This document shows positions 11,469-22,498 of a stretch of 64,000 bases of DNA, in pieces. Each line of letters starts with the position of its first letter. Positions within the stretch are counted from its first letter, which is position 1. The position numbers were made by a program, and so were the translations under genes. Source of the stretch: Xanthostigma xanthostigma (lineage: Eukaryota > Arthropoda > Insecta > Raphidioptera > Raphidiidae); NCBI GenBank assembly GCA_963575645.1, contig OY754473.1, positions 9,176,001 through 9,240,000 of the forward strand. Reading direction: 5' to 3'. The notes below the pieces were generated by a model, which ran no database searches, was not told the origin of the DNA, and was given only the letters and a program-made list of their open reading frames with translations.

Positions 11469-11600
11469 ATGGGAAAAATAAAACCAGGCGCAAAAAAATC
11501 CATTGTGTGGAATTTTTTCACAATATCCGAAGACAATGTTTTTGCTAATGAAATAAAAGTTTTGTGTTTTAATGTGTGCTGTAATATATTAGTATTAAGG
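11469..11600 (+). pseudogene. BED-finger first exon of the outer hAT
   Basis: An ATG at 11469 opens a frame of about 44 codons with S-I-V-W-N-F-F and then C-F-N-V-C-C, the start of a BED zinc finger. GT splice-donor-like sequence (GTGGGTAAG) follows near 11600. The rest of the transposase is absent. Confidence 0.5.
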
Positions 11601-12138
11601 TGGGTAAGTAGTAACCACCTATAAGTAAACTAAATACTACGAGAATATTTGTTATACTCATTATAATGAAACATCTCGAAGGTAACATTTCGAATGAATC
11701 ATTCGATTATCAAAATCATTCGAGTAGCAACCTTTCGATTATTAAAATCATTCGATTATTCCCATCACTAGAAGGAAGTAAGACAATTGCCCAACTACAC
11801 CATCAGAGTATGAAAGACAAGGAAAACCCTATGCTAACCTAACTATGTATAGGAATATTTTTAACTACGAATTTAATATAGCCTTTTGTGTTCCTAAGAA
11901 AGACCAACATGCGTTTCTTACCAAAACTCAAACTAAGACGAGAAAAAGAATATAATAATCACATCGAAGAAAAGAATTTAAGTAGAGAGGAGAGAAAAAG
12001 AGATAAAAGCAAAATTTCAAAATTATTTCAAGTAGCATGTTTTTATTTAGAAGCGTCTCTTCCAACACCAAATGGACAAGTATCTTCGTTTTATTATAGG
12101 TCAAAATTAGCGACATACAATTTTACAGTGTGTGATAT

Positions 12139-15100
12139 CGATACCCCAATGCAATACTGTAACAACTCAAAAATTACCACATTTGAGATAACGTCAGCTA
12201 CGGGACTGAAATTTGTTATTTTATGTTGTGCAATAGCGTAACAATTGAAATTTAGCATAATAACGTATAGATGGCATTTATTTCAGTTTGAACGCTCTCC
12301 AATTTTATAACATTTGACAATGCAAAACTGTAATAAGTGTAGTTGTTACACTTTTGCTTTTAAAATTTTTGAATTTTTTTTTCTATTAAATCTGTAACAT
12401 TTCGACTTGTTACGCTATAGCATTCTTTGCATTAGAAAACGCAATAATAAAGTGACGTTTCATTACAATATGCAGTGTAACAGTTTTCAAAATAATGGAA
12501 AAAACGACAACATTCTCACGATCTAGGGCACAGCGCTTGGTGTACTTAGCTTCTTTGAATTATGGGACTGAAGATGGAGCAGCTCCAATAGCGGTAAGTA
12601 AAAAAATAAGTATAATGTTAAACATAACCTTAAAATTAGCAAGAAAATAGTATTTGGTTTTTAATTGGCTATATACTCCAAAATTGTGGGGCCAGTTAAT
12701 AAAGTAGAAAAAAATAGGTACTCTTAAAATTAAATCATTTTTTCTTCTACAGACAAACGATACTGTGCCACAAGAATTAAATGTTATTCAACTGAAACCG
12801 GATATCAATGAAAGAAACGACGGGATTAATTTAATTGCAGAAACAGGGATTCTCGATGTAGATAAGACAGCAGACAAAAATTATAATCCTGACGTAGAAG
12901 AACAAGACTATGATGAAATTAGAGCTGAGGCTTCTGAAGAATTTCATATTTTAGATAAAGTGACCGGTCAAAGTTTGGAATCTCAAACATCTGTAAGTAA
13001 AACATATTGCAGAAATAGCAAATACAATAAAACAAAACCTAAAAATTAGATATAATATTTTTGTTTATTTTTAGTTACATCATAGTACTGCTTCAGGGGG
13101 CAGTGTTGATCAGTTATTTCTGGAACCTGTTTCTTTTAATTCAGAACCACAAAGTAGCCTACAACCGGTGCCTTTAATTAATGAAACCCAAGAGGATGGT
13201 GCAGAAACAGAATTTCAAGATTTCGACAGTGACGACAGCATAGCAGATCAAAATTATGAACCTGATGAAGAAGAAGAAGCCTCAGACGATAAACAGGAAA
13301 CTGAAGAAGACGTACAAGAAACTTTAGAACAAGAAATAGAGCAGAACGAAGAAACGAAAAAACTATCTAGAAAACGGCAGAAAAATACTGACAATTGGAA
13401 AAGAAACAAAAGGAAGAAGCTAAGAAATTCTGGACAAAAATACATTAGTACTAAAGGTAAAACTGTACATGCTAAAGTTATGTTAGGACCATGTCCTGAA
13501 AAATGTCGACTTAAATGTAAAACAAAATTTAATGAAGCTCAGAGAAAGTCAATTTTTCATTCGTACTGGAATCTGCAGTGTGTAAATGCTCAACGAAATT
13601 TTATAAATTCCCGTATTTCTGAAATAAGTACAGAGTATAGATATTCGAAACCTGGAAATAACCGCTCTAAAAATTTTAGATATACATTTAAATTAGAGTC
13701 TAATGAAATACCAGTCTGCAAAACATTCTTTAAGAACACTCTGGGTATCAACAACAGAACTATTTTTACAACTACCAAGAAAATAAATGAACAAGGATTT
13801 TTAAATTTAGACCAAAGAGGTAAACATGGGCATCAAAAGAAAACAAGCGAAGATATTGTAGCTGATATTAAAGACCATATAAATTCCTTCCCTAGAGTGG
13901 ATTCTCATTATTGTCGCTCCCGTACCCAAAAGGAGTATTTATGTGGTAGTTTGAATTTAGCACTTATGTATAGATTGTACGTTGCACGGTGCAAGCATCA
14001 AAATAAGGAGTTTGCTAAATTTCCAATATACTGTAAAATCTTCAATAATGAGACAAATATTGCTTTCCATGAACCAAAGAAAGATCAGTGTTCACTATGT
14101 GAAAACTATAAAAATGCCAAAGAAGAAGATAAGGCGAATATTGAAGAAAAGTACCAAAAGCATCTCCGTGAGAAAGAGCTTTGCAGAAATGAAAAAAGTA
14201 TAGATGTAGCAAATGAAAATGCGAACGTGTTCTGCTTTGATCTTCAAGCAGTTTTGCCCACACCTTCTGGAGATATTAATAGTTTTTATTATAAAAGGCG
14301 CCTTGCTACTTATAATTTTACCGTATTTAACGTCAGAGAGAAGTTGGGTGTTTGTTATGTGTGGCATGAGGCAATTGCTAAGCGTGGAGCCAATGAAATC
14401 AGCAGTTTTCTTTACAAATTTCTGCAAACTTGTGATGGTGGTGATATAGTATTTTACTCCGACAACTGTGTTGGGCAGAACAAAAATAAGTTCGTTTTCG
14501 CCATGTATCTATATTCTGTGTTAAATCTGGAACACATTTCATCCATAACTCACAAATTTTTAATCGTTGGTCATTCCCAAAATGAGGGCGATAGTATGCA
14601 TGCCGCAATAGAAAAAGAGAAAAGGCGGTTATTAAAAAGTGGTCCTATTTATGTTCCTTCACAATGGATAATGATAATAAAAGGCGCAAAAAAACATGGT
14701 CCTTCTTATAAAGTAAATGAAATTTGTACTGAGGATATCCTAGATTTTAAAAAACTCTCATCAGAGATTGGAAATAATTATACTATCGATGAGGACAAGA
14801 CTAAAGTGAATTGGAATGAAATTAAGTGCGTGAAGGTGGAAAAACAAAGTCCTTTGATAATCTATTATAAAACTTCATACTCGGAAAAAGAATTTAAAAA
14901 AATCAATGTGAAAAAAATGTCTCAAACTCGAATGTCGAAACTTCAACCGACAAGAAATATCACATTGCAGCAAGCATATTCCAAACCACCTGGAATATCT
15001 GCAGCAAAGAAGGCAGATCTCTTAACATTATGCCGAGAAAATGCTATAAAACCTTTGTATTGGCCGTTTTATCAACAACTTCAATCGTCCAGCTTGGCGA

Positions 15101-15516
15101 CTGCACTCATTGCAGACGAAGATGAAAGTGATTAAACATAATTTTGACTATTTGTAAAAGAATTATTTTTGTTTTGTTGTGCTAAATATTTTTTTTGTAT
15201 TAAAACATTTTCAATATTTTGATTCTTTTCCTTTAACATACACATACTTTTTGTTACAACTAAAAAATGTAATATAATTTTGTTTGTTTATAAAGTGCAA
15301 TAATGTAACAACTTTTTCTCTTGCATTGTCCATTTTAACGTAAAGTTCTTTTATTTGTCATTTACTAATTTACATTCTATTAGTGATAATCATTTTCATT
15401 CAGTTTAGTATTGAAATACAATTAAATGATTCAATTTGTCAACAAACCATTTTTTTCAAATACGATTTTCTCAAAACAAAAAAATCTGATTATTACAGTA
15501 TTGCATTGGGGTATCG
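12139..15516 (+). mobile_element. Putative Sola-like DNA transposon with TIRs and ATAT target duplication
   Basis: A 24-bp terminal inverted repeat (12139-12162 and 15493-15516) starts CGATACCCCAATGCAATACT. It is flanked on both sides by ATAT (12135-12138, 15517-15520); an ATCGAT duplication with shorter repeats is an alternative reading. Removing the element and one ATAT rejoins the reading frame of relic B. Short repeats resembling TGCAATACTGTAACA recur inside both ends (about 12228, 12317, 12406 in reverse, 12466, 15291). The element carries one gene of three exons with an intact frame and may be recently active. Confidence 0.85.
12495..15135 (+). CDS. Putative transposase, 799 aa, three exons
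   Basis: Exons 12495-12593, 12753-12992 and 13075-15135 join in phase 0 at GTAAGT donors and CAG/TAG acceptors. The start ATG is followed by a basic S-R-S-R-A-Q-R segment. Exons 2 and 3 each carry a copy of an acidic motif around N-Y-N-P-D / N-Y-E-P-D. A cysteine block G-P-C-P-E-K-C-R-L-K-C is at residues 251-261 and C-x2-C at 452-455. Then come F-D-L-Q (D502), Y-S-D-N-C-V-G-Q-N (D576) and G-H-S-x4-D (D619). Three acidic residues in blocks spaced like this suggest an RNase H-fold DDE/D nuclease. Its position inside TIRs supports a transposase role. The family name (Sola, DUF7869-like) is my inference. Confidence 0.8.
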
Positions 15517-16108
15517 ATATGACACAAAAGGGACAGGGTACTGTAAACTGTTATATGCATGACGCTGAAGGTAAGTGAGGTGCAATTGAGATAGGTACCT
15601 GCTTATTAAACTATCTCAAAGAAAAAGCTGAGGCTTCCAATAGTGATGAACTTGAAATTACTTTATATTCAGATAATTGCGCTGGCCAACAAAAACACGA
15701 GTTTATCATTACTTCCTTCCTTTATGCTGTGGCCAATTATAATATAAAGTCAATAACCCATAAATATCTCGTTACTGGTCACACGCAATACGAGTGACAA
15801 CGTTCACCCATTAATAGAGAAGAACATCAAACGAACATTGAAATCTGGCCCAATTTACACGCCATGGCATTATGTGGGGCTAGTTCAAACAGCTAAAAAA
15901 ACGGGACAGCCATTTAAAGTGATAGAATTAGCACACGCAGACTTTTTAGATCTAAAAAATCTGACCGAGCAAACCTGTACTAATTTTAACAAAAATACAT
16001 TGGGAGAAAACTTCAAGCTCTCTGAAGTTTCCATATTTAGGGTAGAAAAAGAGAACTTTGACTGCTTTTTCTACAAAGCATCTTTCAAGCACCAAGAGAA
16101 GGCCAGTC

Positions 16109-16490
16109 ATGGACAGAAATTTACCAATCAGTAACCAAACCATCGAACGGGCAGACCATGTAAAGAATCTTGAAGTAACACGTTTTGACAAAAAGTTAAC
16201 GTTTACCAAACATATAAACAATATTAGTAACACAGAAAAAATGTATTCCATTTTTAAAGTCAACTCACAATTAAACATAAAATAAATTAACAATTTATAA
16301 AATGTTAATTCGACCTATCCTTACTTATGCCGCTCTGTCAGTAATACAAATTTTAAAAAGCAACAGGTGGTGCAAAATAAATGCTTACGTTTAGTAGGTA
16401 ACTATCCCAGATACACGCGGATCGTACTGACACACGAGATGTTTCAAATTCCTACTATAAACGACTATATAAAATCATCATTTGCTGCCG
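16109..16490 (+). pseudogene. Jockey-like LINE ORF2 C-terminal fragment
   Basis: Across two frames the translation has the region after the RT palm of Jockey-clade LINEs: H-V-K-N-L-E-V-T-R-F-D-K-K-L-T-F, then P-I-L-T-Y-A and V-Q-N-K-C-L-R-L-V-G-N-Y-P-R-Y-T-R. The fragment is truncated at both sides and contains stops. It abuts the end of relic B without an evident junction motif. Confidence 0.7.
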
Positions 16491-16789
16491 GAACACCTTA
16501 TGAAGCTTTGGTACCACTTTGGCCCCAACGTAAACCAATAGCCCTATCAAAGTTTTTCTAGTAAAATATATGTATACCTTGTAGGAGGCTAAAAACCGCC
16601 CCAAAAGCGACGCCCCATACGTCACATAACATTCCGCATGTCCGAAAAATAAAGAAAAATTTTTATAACTAATTCGAACTTATTTTTGACACCCCTTGTA
16701 AACTGACATTTTTGACACCCCTGTCTTGTTCTGTAACTATTATAGCGACTTGTCCGCGCGAGAAATTATTCAATGCGTTTCAACGTGAA
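16491..16789. other. Spacer without recognised content
   Basis: This stretch between two element fragments shows no clear coding or repeat structure. The phrase TTTGACACCCC is repeated at about 16686 and 16708. Confidence 0.4.
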
Positions 16790-17335
16790 ATTGAGATTTT
16801 TGAAAAAATGATGAAAGGAGACGAGGCCTGGCCTTCAGACAGATTCAAAGTTAATGTGTATTGTATGATTATGTATGATCAAATCAGGTACTTTTTGTAT
16901 AACGAAAATTTAAATGGGGCTCGATATGTTGTGATCATACAAAACCAAGTGGAACCATTTCTACACGAATTGCCTTTGAACAGAATGAGATGTTGGTATC
17001 AGACGGACGGAGCTCCACCTCATAATACAAGGGCTGTCGATGATAAATTAACAGGAATGTTTGAAGATAGGTGGATTGGAAACCGAGGGCCTTGGCTATG
17101 GCCAGCCCGGTCACCGGATTTAACTCCGTTAGATTTTTATTTGTGAGGAGTTATCAAGAGCAAGGTTTATGACCGAGTGGTGGGTTCTTTAGAAGAATTG
17201 ACTGAGCGCATTCATGAAGTATTTCGAGAAGTTAACCCTGGATATCTCATTAGAGCAACTACAACTGGCGTACTAGAAAGACTGGAGATGTGTCTGCAGG
17301 AGAATGGCGAGCACTTCGAACATTTGTTGCAGTAA
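16790..17335 (+). pseudogene. Tc1/mariner-superfamily transposase C-terminal fragment (DDE_3-like)
   Basis: The frame contains G-D-E-A-W, then W-Y-Q-T-D-G-A-P-P-H and R-W-I-G-N-R-G-P followed by W-P-A-R-S-P-D-L-T-P-L-D-F. This is the second half of a DDE nuclease widespread in insects. A TGA at about 17144 replaces the tryptophan normally found after D-F-x-L, after which E-N-G-E-H-F-E-H-L closes the protein. The N-terminal DNA-binding part is absent. Confidence 0.75.
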
Positions 17336-17551
17336 TTTTTATCTTAACAATTTTAAGAGACAAATTTCTGTTTTTTTTTTTTAAGTATTCGTAGATAGTG
17401 AATATTATATCTCTTCTGTTTTTTAATTTATACATTATTTAATTATGTTTCTTATTTTATTGTTTTTTTTTCTTTTTTATATATGTATATATTTTGTTAC
17501 GGTACTGTGCTGCAAATGTATAATTATTGTATTATTGAGAGCAGGCTTGTT
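17336..17551. other. AT-rich tail between fragments
   Basis: Low-complexity T-rich sequence with no coding signal. Its end resembles a retroelement 3' tail leading into the duplicated unit. Confidence 0.35.
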
Positions 17552-18011
17552 ATTGGACATTCATTGTCTAGCCTGCCAGGTTTACAAATAAAAATAAAAT
17601 AAAAATAATCCACATTTTGTGGGTTGGTTGCTTTTTGCATAACAGGGTCCAATTATCTCTCAGAAAACCCCAGGGTGTTTCAAAAGGCAGATTTAAGAGT
17701 TTTACACCTAAAAAAGTAGCCCAGTTTTTCGACCATCTGAAGCCAGCGATAGAGAAAATAAATTACAATCATGCAAAGATCATTGGACATTCATTGTCTA
17801 GCCTGCCAGGTTTACAAATAAAAATAAAATAAAAATAATCCACATTTTGTGGGTTGGTTGCTTTTTGCATAACAGGGTCCAATTATCTCTCAGAAAACCC
17901 CAGGGTGTTTCAAAAGGCAGATTTAAGAGTTTTACACCTAAAAAAGTAGCCCAGTTTTTCGACCATCTGAAGCCAGCGATAGAGAAAATAAATTACAATC
18001 ATGCAAAGATC
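17552..18011 (+). repeat. Exact 230-bp tandem duplication carrying a pogo-like fragment
   Basis: Units 17552-17781 and 17782-18011 are identical as far as I can read. Each contains an AT-rich AAATAAAATAAAA tract and a frame with S-L-R-K-P-Q-G-V-S-K-G-R, then F-T-P-K-K-V-A-Q-F-F-D-H-L-K-P-A-I-E-K-I. That pattern lies just before the first catalytic aspartate in pogo/Tigger (jerky-like) transposases. Exact identity suggests a recent duplication or an assembly artefact. Confidence 0.8.
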
Positions 18012-18249
18012 GTCAATGTCGTGACACAAATTTCGGTAATATTTTTGAAAGCGAATTAAGAAACGTTCTAGAAAGTACAATAATTGTTGAAAATCAACTA
18101 GACAACAATGACGAAAGTGAATTATCGGATGCTGTTGATACCAACACCTCCCCAGTGAATGCTGAAAGGACATGGAAAAAACAAGATTTTTCATATGATG
18201 TCCGGAGTACTATTTTCACGAAGGAGTTATTGAATATACATGATACATG
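18012..18249 (+). other. Short acidic open segment of unknown origin
   Basis: An open frame with acidic residues (N-N-D-E-S-E-L-S-D) and W-K-K-Q-D-F runs into the Helitron fragment. It could be a piggyBac-like N-terminal piece, but the evidence is thin. Confidence 0.25.
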
Positions 18250-18538
18250 GGCCATGTGGAATGTTGGCACCAAACTCCATTGCATGAGCGGTGGAGAATG
18301 CACTGAAGACTTCCTCCCAAAGGAATTTAGGGACGAAACTGTTGTGAATGAAGGCGGATACCCAAAGTATAGAAGGAAAGATATAGACCGAACGGCTCAC
18401 GCAAGGGGTCATGAGGTTGACAACAGATATGTTGTTCCGTATAATAAATGGCTATTAAAGAAATTCAACGCACATATAAACGTCGAAATTTGCTCTTCGA
18501 TAAAGAGCGTTAAGTATATATGTAAGTATGTATTGTGA
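18250..18538 (+). pseudogene. Helitron helicase-like (Rep) fragment
   Basis: The frame shows F-L-P-K-E-F-R-D-E-T, then Y-P-K-Y-R-R-K-D and N-R-Y-V-V-P-Y-N-K-W-L-L-K-K-F-N-A-H-I-N-V-E. This is a hallmark of the Helitron_like_N region upstream of the HUH nuclease. The fragment ends at K-Y-I-C-K-Y-V. Neither the catalytic HUH motif nor the helicase is seen nearby. Confidence 0.85.
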
Positions 18539-18589
18539 CATTTTGTCACAAATTTTTATATATAAAAATCTCATTTATAGTTTAATTAT

Positions 18590-18930
18590 TATAGATTAAG
18601 AGACGGCAGAATAGCTGATACATATTTTTAGAAATTACGGGACTCAGAACACTTAGTACACCTGCTAGTTATTAACGATCAAACGAAAAAAGAAATCACC
18701 TGTAAAGTATATAAAAATATTGCATTAACTACCCTGATAGATAACATACACGAACCGATGGCTACTTTCCTAAGATCTCAAAATCCTAAGACACTAAATG
18801 ATGTCAAACATATAACTGAGGAAAGCAGAGCTAAAAATAAACATCAGATAAAATATAAAGCACAACACACAATACAGCCAAAACAATTTAACCAGTCCAG
18901 ATTACAATCGCAACCAACACATAAAGTGCA
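18590..18930 (+). pseudogene. Gypsy gag fragment
   Basis: The translation includes E-P-M-A-T-F-L-R-S-Q-N-P-K-T-L-N-D-V, similar to the errantivirus gag piece at 29423 (E-S-M-A-N-Y-L-R-H-Q-K-P-N-S-L). A Q-rich tail follows. It is a separate, truncated copy of the same gag type. Confidence 0.6.
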
Positions 18931-18931
18931 A

Positions 18932-19190
18932 AATTACCTTTGATGAGTTGTTAGATTTCCTTGTATCTAGGAGAAATGCCTATGGTAAACAACTGAGCAA
19001 TACACACAGACCACATACAAGGAACAACGGAAAACATGTATTTCGCAATGTAAATCAGGAACGAAATGTTAGCCTTTTGGGATTATGTTTATTGCAGGGT
19101 CAAATGAATGTTCCAAATAAACGTAAACTGTTTATACTATCACCCGATATTTACTCACGCTATGTCTTCTCGAAGATTTGAACAGATTTT
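18932..19190 (+). pseudogene. Bel-Pao gag fragment (DUF1759-type end)
   Basis: The frame opens with F-D-E-L-L-D-F-L-V-S-R-R-N-A, the conserved end of the Bel-Pao gag domain. A degenerate zinc-knuckle-like region and L-S-P-D-I-Y-S-R-Y follow. It starts directly after the Gypsy gag fragment, and the junction is near 18931. Confidence 0.55.
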
Positions 19191-19249
19191 GTTGCTGATA
19201 CTAATGCACAAGGAGAAAAAATAACTAAATAAGCGTAATACCTAAATTT

Positions 19250-19490
19250 CCGTAAGCGGAAAATCGACAGAAGATGCGTGGTGGGACGTAACACAGGCAG
19301 TACAGCAAGCCAAAACTAAACATACGTACGGAATATTTACCGACTTTACGGGTGCGTTCGATAACCTAAAATGGGAACCCACTATGACGAAGTTATAAGA
19401 GAAGAAGAGAAGGTACGAGGCTATAACAGCTAATTCTGTTACAAGAATATCGCCGTGGTGTGACCTCTTATCACTTGTAAAAGCCAAGCA
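19250..19490 (+). pseudogene. R1-like LINE reverse transcriptase fragment
   Basis: In one frame the sequence reads G-K-S-T-E-D-A-W, then Y-G-I-F-T-D-F-T-G-A-F-D-N-L-K-W. This matches the finger and first catalytic aspartate region of R1-clade reverse transcriptases. Frameshifts follow and the fragment is short. Confidence 0.65.
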
Positions 19491-20351
19491 AAGCGTGGGT
19501 CGTTACTTCCCAATTTTTGCTATATCTCTTTTATGTTAGGAAAGTTCACTGGTATCATATTTCGACTCAATGTCGATTCAATTTTAATAGGTGTATTTTG
19601 AATAAGTGGGTTCGATTGTATTACTTTTAACTGAATTTCGAGATTGTATTAATTTTTTTTGTGTCGTAGGTTTGATAAGATTAGCGTTCGTTAATTTTTT
19701 TGTAATCACCCCTCTATCTTCCATATTCTTAACTTTGGAGATACAAGTTCGATGAACAAGCCGGATTTCGATGCGTTATTAGATGTTCCCTTAGTTTCGG
19801 TACTCTCGTACTATCTATAGTTTAAGTTAGTATTGTTGAGCTTTATTTTTCTTTTATATATATTTCTTATGTGTTGTGAAAAGGATCGAACTTTCGTTCC
19901 GTTACTAATACCCTCGATGGTTCGGTCGATGCTAGGAATTTTTGATCTGGAGTACGACACATCGAACAGACCAAGGTTTATAATTTGGTGGTCCTAAAGT
20001 CACAACATTATTCTTTTCTAGAGTAAGTATTGGAAGGAGTGTTTTTCTCCAAGCATAGGGTTTTTCGATTCCTAGGAACCCCCGATCTGTATGGTCCGCC
20101 TTGTCGAAACTTTATTTTTTTCTTTGGTTTTAGGCCGTTGTGTCCTGATATTGGGTATAGGGTTTGGTATTTTGGAATTTCGATTTTGAATCTATTCGTG
20201 ATTAATTTTTTTTATGATAAATATGTCGGCAATTACTTTCCAGTTTTTGTAACAGATGTCACAGCCATAAGTATGCAATGTTATGATTTGATACATGTCT
20301 TTTATTCTATTGGCATTAACCTCAAAACTACACAAGTTACGTTCCGCTAAA
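19491..20351. other. 860-bp stretch without recognised genes
   Basis: T-rich sequence with scattered CGAT words. The 106-codon open frame at 20030-20350 has no motif I recognise and a base composition that could produce it by chance. Unidentified repeat is the most likely content. Confidence 0.4.
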
Positions 20352-20560
20352 AACGCACAAAGACATGATAAGGTGATTTTGCAGCATGACAAACGCATCG
20401 TCTCATACAGCAAAAGCGGTTATAGAAGTGTTGAAATCACTTGGATGGGAAGTTTTATCACATCCGCCGTACTCTTCAGACCTGGCTCCATCCGACTACC
20501 ACCTTTTCGCATCGATAAGGCAAGCGCTTGCAGAGCAGCACTTCGTCGAACAGAACAAGA
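20352..20560 (+). pseudogene. mariner transposase C-terminal fragment
   Basis: Two frames together show H-D-K-V-I-L-Q-H-D, S-S-H-T-A-K-A-V, G-W-E-V-L-S-H-P-P-Y-S-S-D-L-A-P-S-D-Y-H-L-F. This is the mariner catalytic block around its second and third aspartates (DD34D type). Both ends are truncated. Confidence 0.8.
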
Positions 20561-20586
20561 TTTTGATTTTGTTATTTTAAAATCAA

Positions 20587-20744
20587 TGTCAGACTCAGAC
20601 GAATCACAAACTGAAGATCAAACAATTTATAAAGCTTTAGATGAAATTGTAAATTCACCTAATCCATTTAATAGAGCCTCAGAAATAGTCATTAGTCATT
20701 TTCCACTTACAAGACCAATTTTACACAGACCTCTAGTACCTATG
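20587..20744 (+). pseudogene. Gypsy gag N-terminal piece
   Basis: An ATG opens an acidic segment M-S-D-S-D-E-S-Q and then R-P-I-L-H-R-P. It is interrupted where a hAT fragment begins. It is assigned to gag by position and by the piece that resumes at 21310. Confidence 0.4.
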
Positions 20745-21240
20745 ATGGTGCGCCTGCAATGATAGACAACAAAAATGGCTTAATTTCGCTGTGTATGGCA
20801 AATGATGTGTTTCCTCAATTCGCTCATTACCACTGCATCATTTACCAGGAGGCGTTGTGTGCCAAAATTCTTCGTTTTGAACACGTTATGAAGATTGTCG
20901 TAAAGATTCCCGGTGCCGGAATGAGTTTTGTTTTTACTTTTTATTATTTTTTTTTCATGCATTTGAACTATTGCGAATCAAAAACACTGTCATTCATGCT
21001 TAATCTTGTATAATTATTAACAAGTTAATTGATTTTTTATATTAATTATATTTAAACTGTGTTTAACTTACAGGGATATCATTATATTTCACAAGTGGAA
21101 TAGGTATTTTTAAATAATTTTAATCAGTCATCACGGAATTATATCCCAGTCTATATATTATATAAATTATTATTATTATAAATTATTTTAGAATGAGCCC
21201 TTAGGCTTGATAGGTTTGCCGACCCCCTGTTATAGACAAT
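20745..21240 (+). pseudogene. hAT fragment (GTF2IRD2-related type) with right end
   Basis: The frame contains Y-D-G-A-P-A-M and H-Y-H-C-I-I-Y-Q-E-A-L-C-A-K, matching the core of the hAT at 5129-6747. Coding ends near 20910. The sequence GTTTGCCGACCCCCTG near 21220-21236 resembles the terminal inverted repeat of such elements. The left end is missing. It appears inserted in the gag of the master Gypsy. Confidence 0.65.
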
Positions 21241-21309
21241 CTTAATACCAACAACAATACATATTACCTTTACAGACAGATACATCAACACAGTCCAGTT
21301 CCACACAAT

Positions 21310-21860
21310 TAACAAACATGTCTTAAAATCCTTTAGAACATTTTAATCTTGCACTTAGTTGTTTACCTGAATTTGGCGGCAAATCAATAATAGAGTTACA
21401 TAGATTTTTGGATCTTGCTCGAGAAATTACAAGACAATTTACCACCCAAGACTCAAATTCCTTTCAAAATAAATTATTTTTCCATCTACTGTCGAACAAT
21501 TACAAGAAATTTTAGTTGAAAACTTTAGTGGCAAAAGAGATAAAACCGAATTACTTTTCCAAGTTTAAACACCTAACAAAAATCATATCAAGCACATTTA
21601 GAATATCTGAATGAACTAGAATCACTTTTAGAAATTTTGCATCAGAATATAGATTTAAACAAAGTAGGTGAAAACATTCGTAACATTCAAAAAATCGATT
21701 ATAAAGAGTTGACTATCGCAACAATGTTAAGCCTTTACGGCGCTGAATTGCAGTTCTGCATCATACTATTCGAACTCGCGAAATAATTCAAACGAACGAA
21801 TTAACACCTTATAACGCAGCAATGCCTATCTATAGAATAGCTTTCTATCGAACAAGTAGT
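21310..21860 (+). pseudogene. Gypsy gag central piece
   Basis: Across frames I read N-P-L-E-H-F-N-L-A-L-S-C-L-P-E-F-G-G and D-S-N-S-F-Q-N-K-L-F-F, typical of errantivirus gag. At least three frameshifts occur. It breaks near 21860, where the piggyBac begins, and resumes at 29423. Confidence 0.6.
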
Positions 21861-22183
21861 TACCCACATTTGTGCAAGATGGTGTTACTTGTATTTTAGT
21901 GCGATTCGAAGTTAGAAATCTGTCAGAACCGGTTTGTGTAGTTCGAGTGCAAATTCAATTGTTTTTTTTTTTATTACTAATACTGAAAATATCGACCTGA
22001 AATTGCTGTGAAGTAACGGTAAGATATTGTTTTTCACTATTTTGTTGTAATTCAAATGTCTTATTTAAATTTCTACAGAGATAGGTTGCACTTTTGTTAT
22101 GATGCAGTAATGCATTATTGTGCTAAAGTGCTAAATTTTATTACTTTGTTTCTAATATGTATATTTTTTCTCCCAGGCTCAAT

Positions 22184-22498
22184 ATGACTTCGAAGCGACT
22201 TTTGACGACTGAGGAAATTGAAAATATTCTGGGCAATTGGGAAGATAGTGAGGATGGCTTAGACTACTCAGACGACGATGATGTAGCTGACCCATCGTAC
22301 ATATTGGAGCTGAATGATCAGAATTTACGTCATAATTCGGATGAGGAGTCAGAAGTATCAAGCCCCGAAGATCAGGACAATGACATATTGCCACCGAACT
22401 CTGAGACCAATACCAGTACGACAGTTCATCTATCTCAGACACCGCCTGCTGTTCCAGACCCAGTACCAGTTCCGCAACCACTTCAAGCAGCACACGTG
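22184..22498 (+). pseudogene. piggyBac transposase N-terminus
   Basis: The ATG follows a CAG splice acceptor. The sequence is acidic and low in structure (L-L-T-T-E-E-I, D-Y-S-D-D-D-D, proline-rich end), as in piggyBac N-termini. The frame runs into LTR sequence at 22499. Confidence 0.7.

Larger units (their letters stand above)
9878..11770. mobile_element. Non-autonomous hAT element, outer
   Basis: The ends are inverted copies: TAGTGATGGGAATA at the left and TATTCCCATCACTA at the right. Flanking 8-bp sequences AAAGGAAG (9870-9877) and GAAGGAAG (11771-11778) match at 7 of 8 positions, as expected of an aged hAT target duplication. Both ends are rich in ATCATTCGA and TCGAGATATC-like repeats. 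Only a first exon with a BED-like finger remains as coding sequence. Removing the element joins two parts of relic B in frame. Confidence 0.8.
9835..16108 (+). pseudogene. Relic B of the putative Sola-like transposase family, split by two insertions
   Basis: Three pieces form one degenerate gene: 9835-9877, 11771-12138 and 15517-16108. The first ends in S-E-K-V-Y-I-K-G-S and continues after the hAT insertion with K-T-I-A-Q-L-H-H-Q. The second contains S-F-Y-Y-R-S-K-L-A-T-Y-N-F and stops at the ATAT where the intact sibling element inserted. The third resumes in frame and holds L-Y-S-D-N-C-A-G-Q (about 15665) and the G-H-T block (about 15777). A TGA and an indel near 15795 break the frame. The end at 15838-16108 matches the C-terminal region of the intact protein. 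Confidence 0.75.

Noticed and set aside
14042-14608. Several antisense frames under the 799-aa gene
   Set aside because: Shadows of a long, well-supported coding exon.
20030-20350. 106-codon frame rich in F, Y and G
   Set aside because: No domain, biased composition and decayed neighbours; likely chance.
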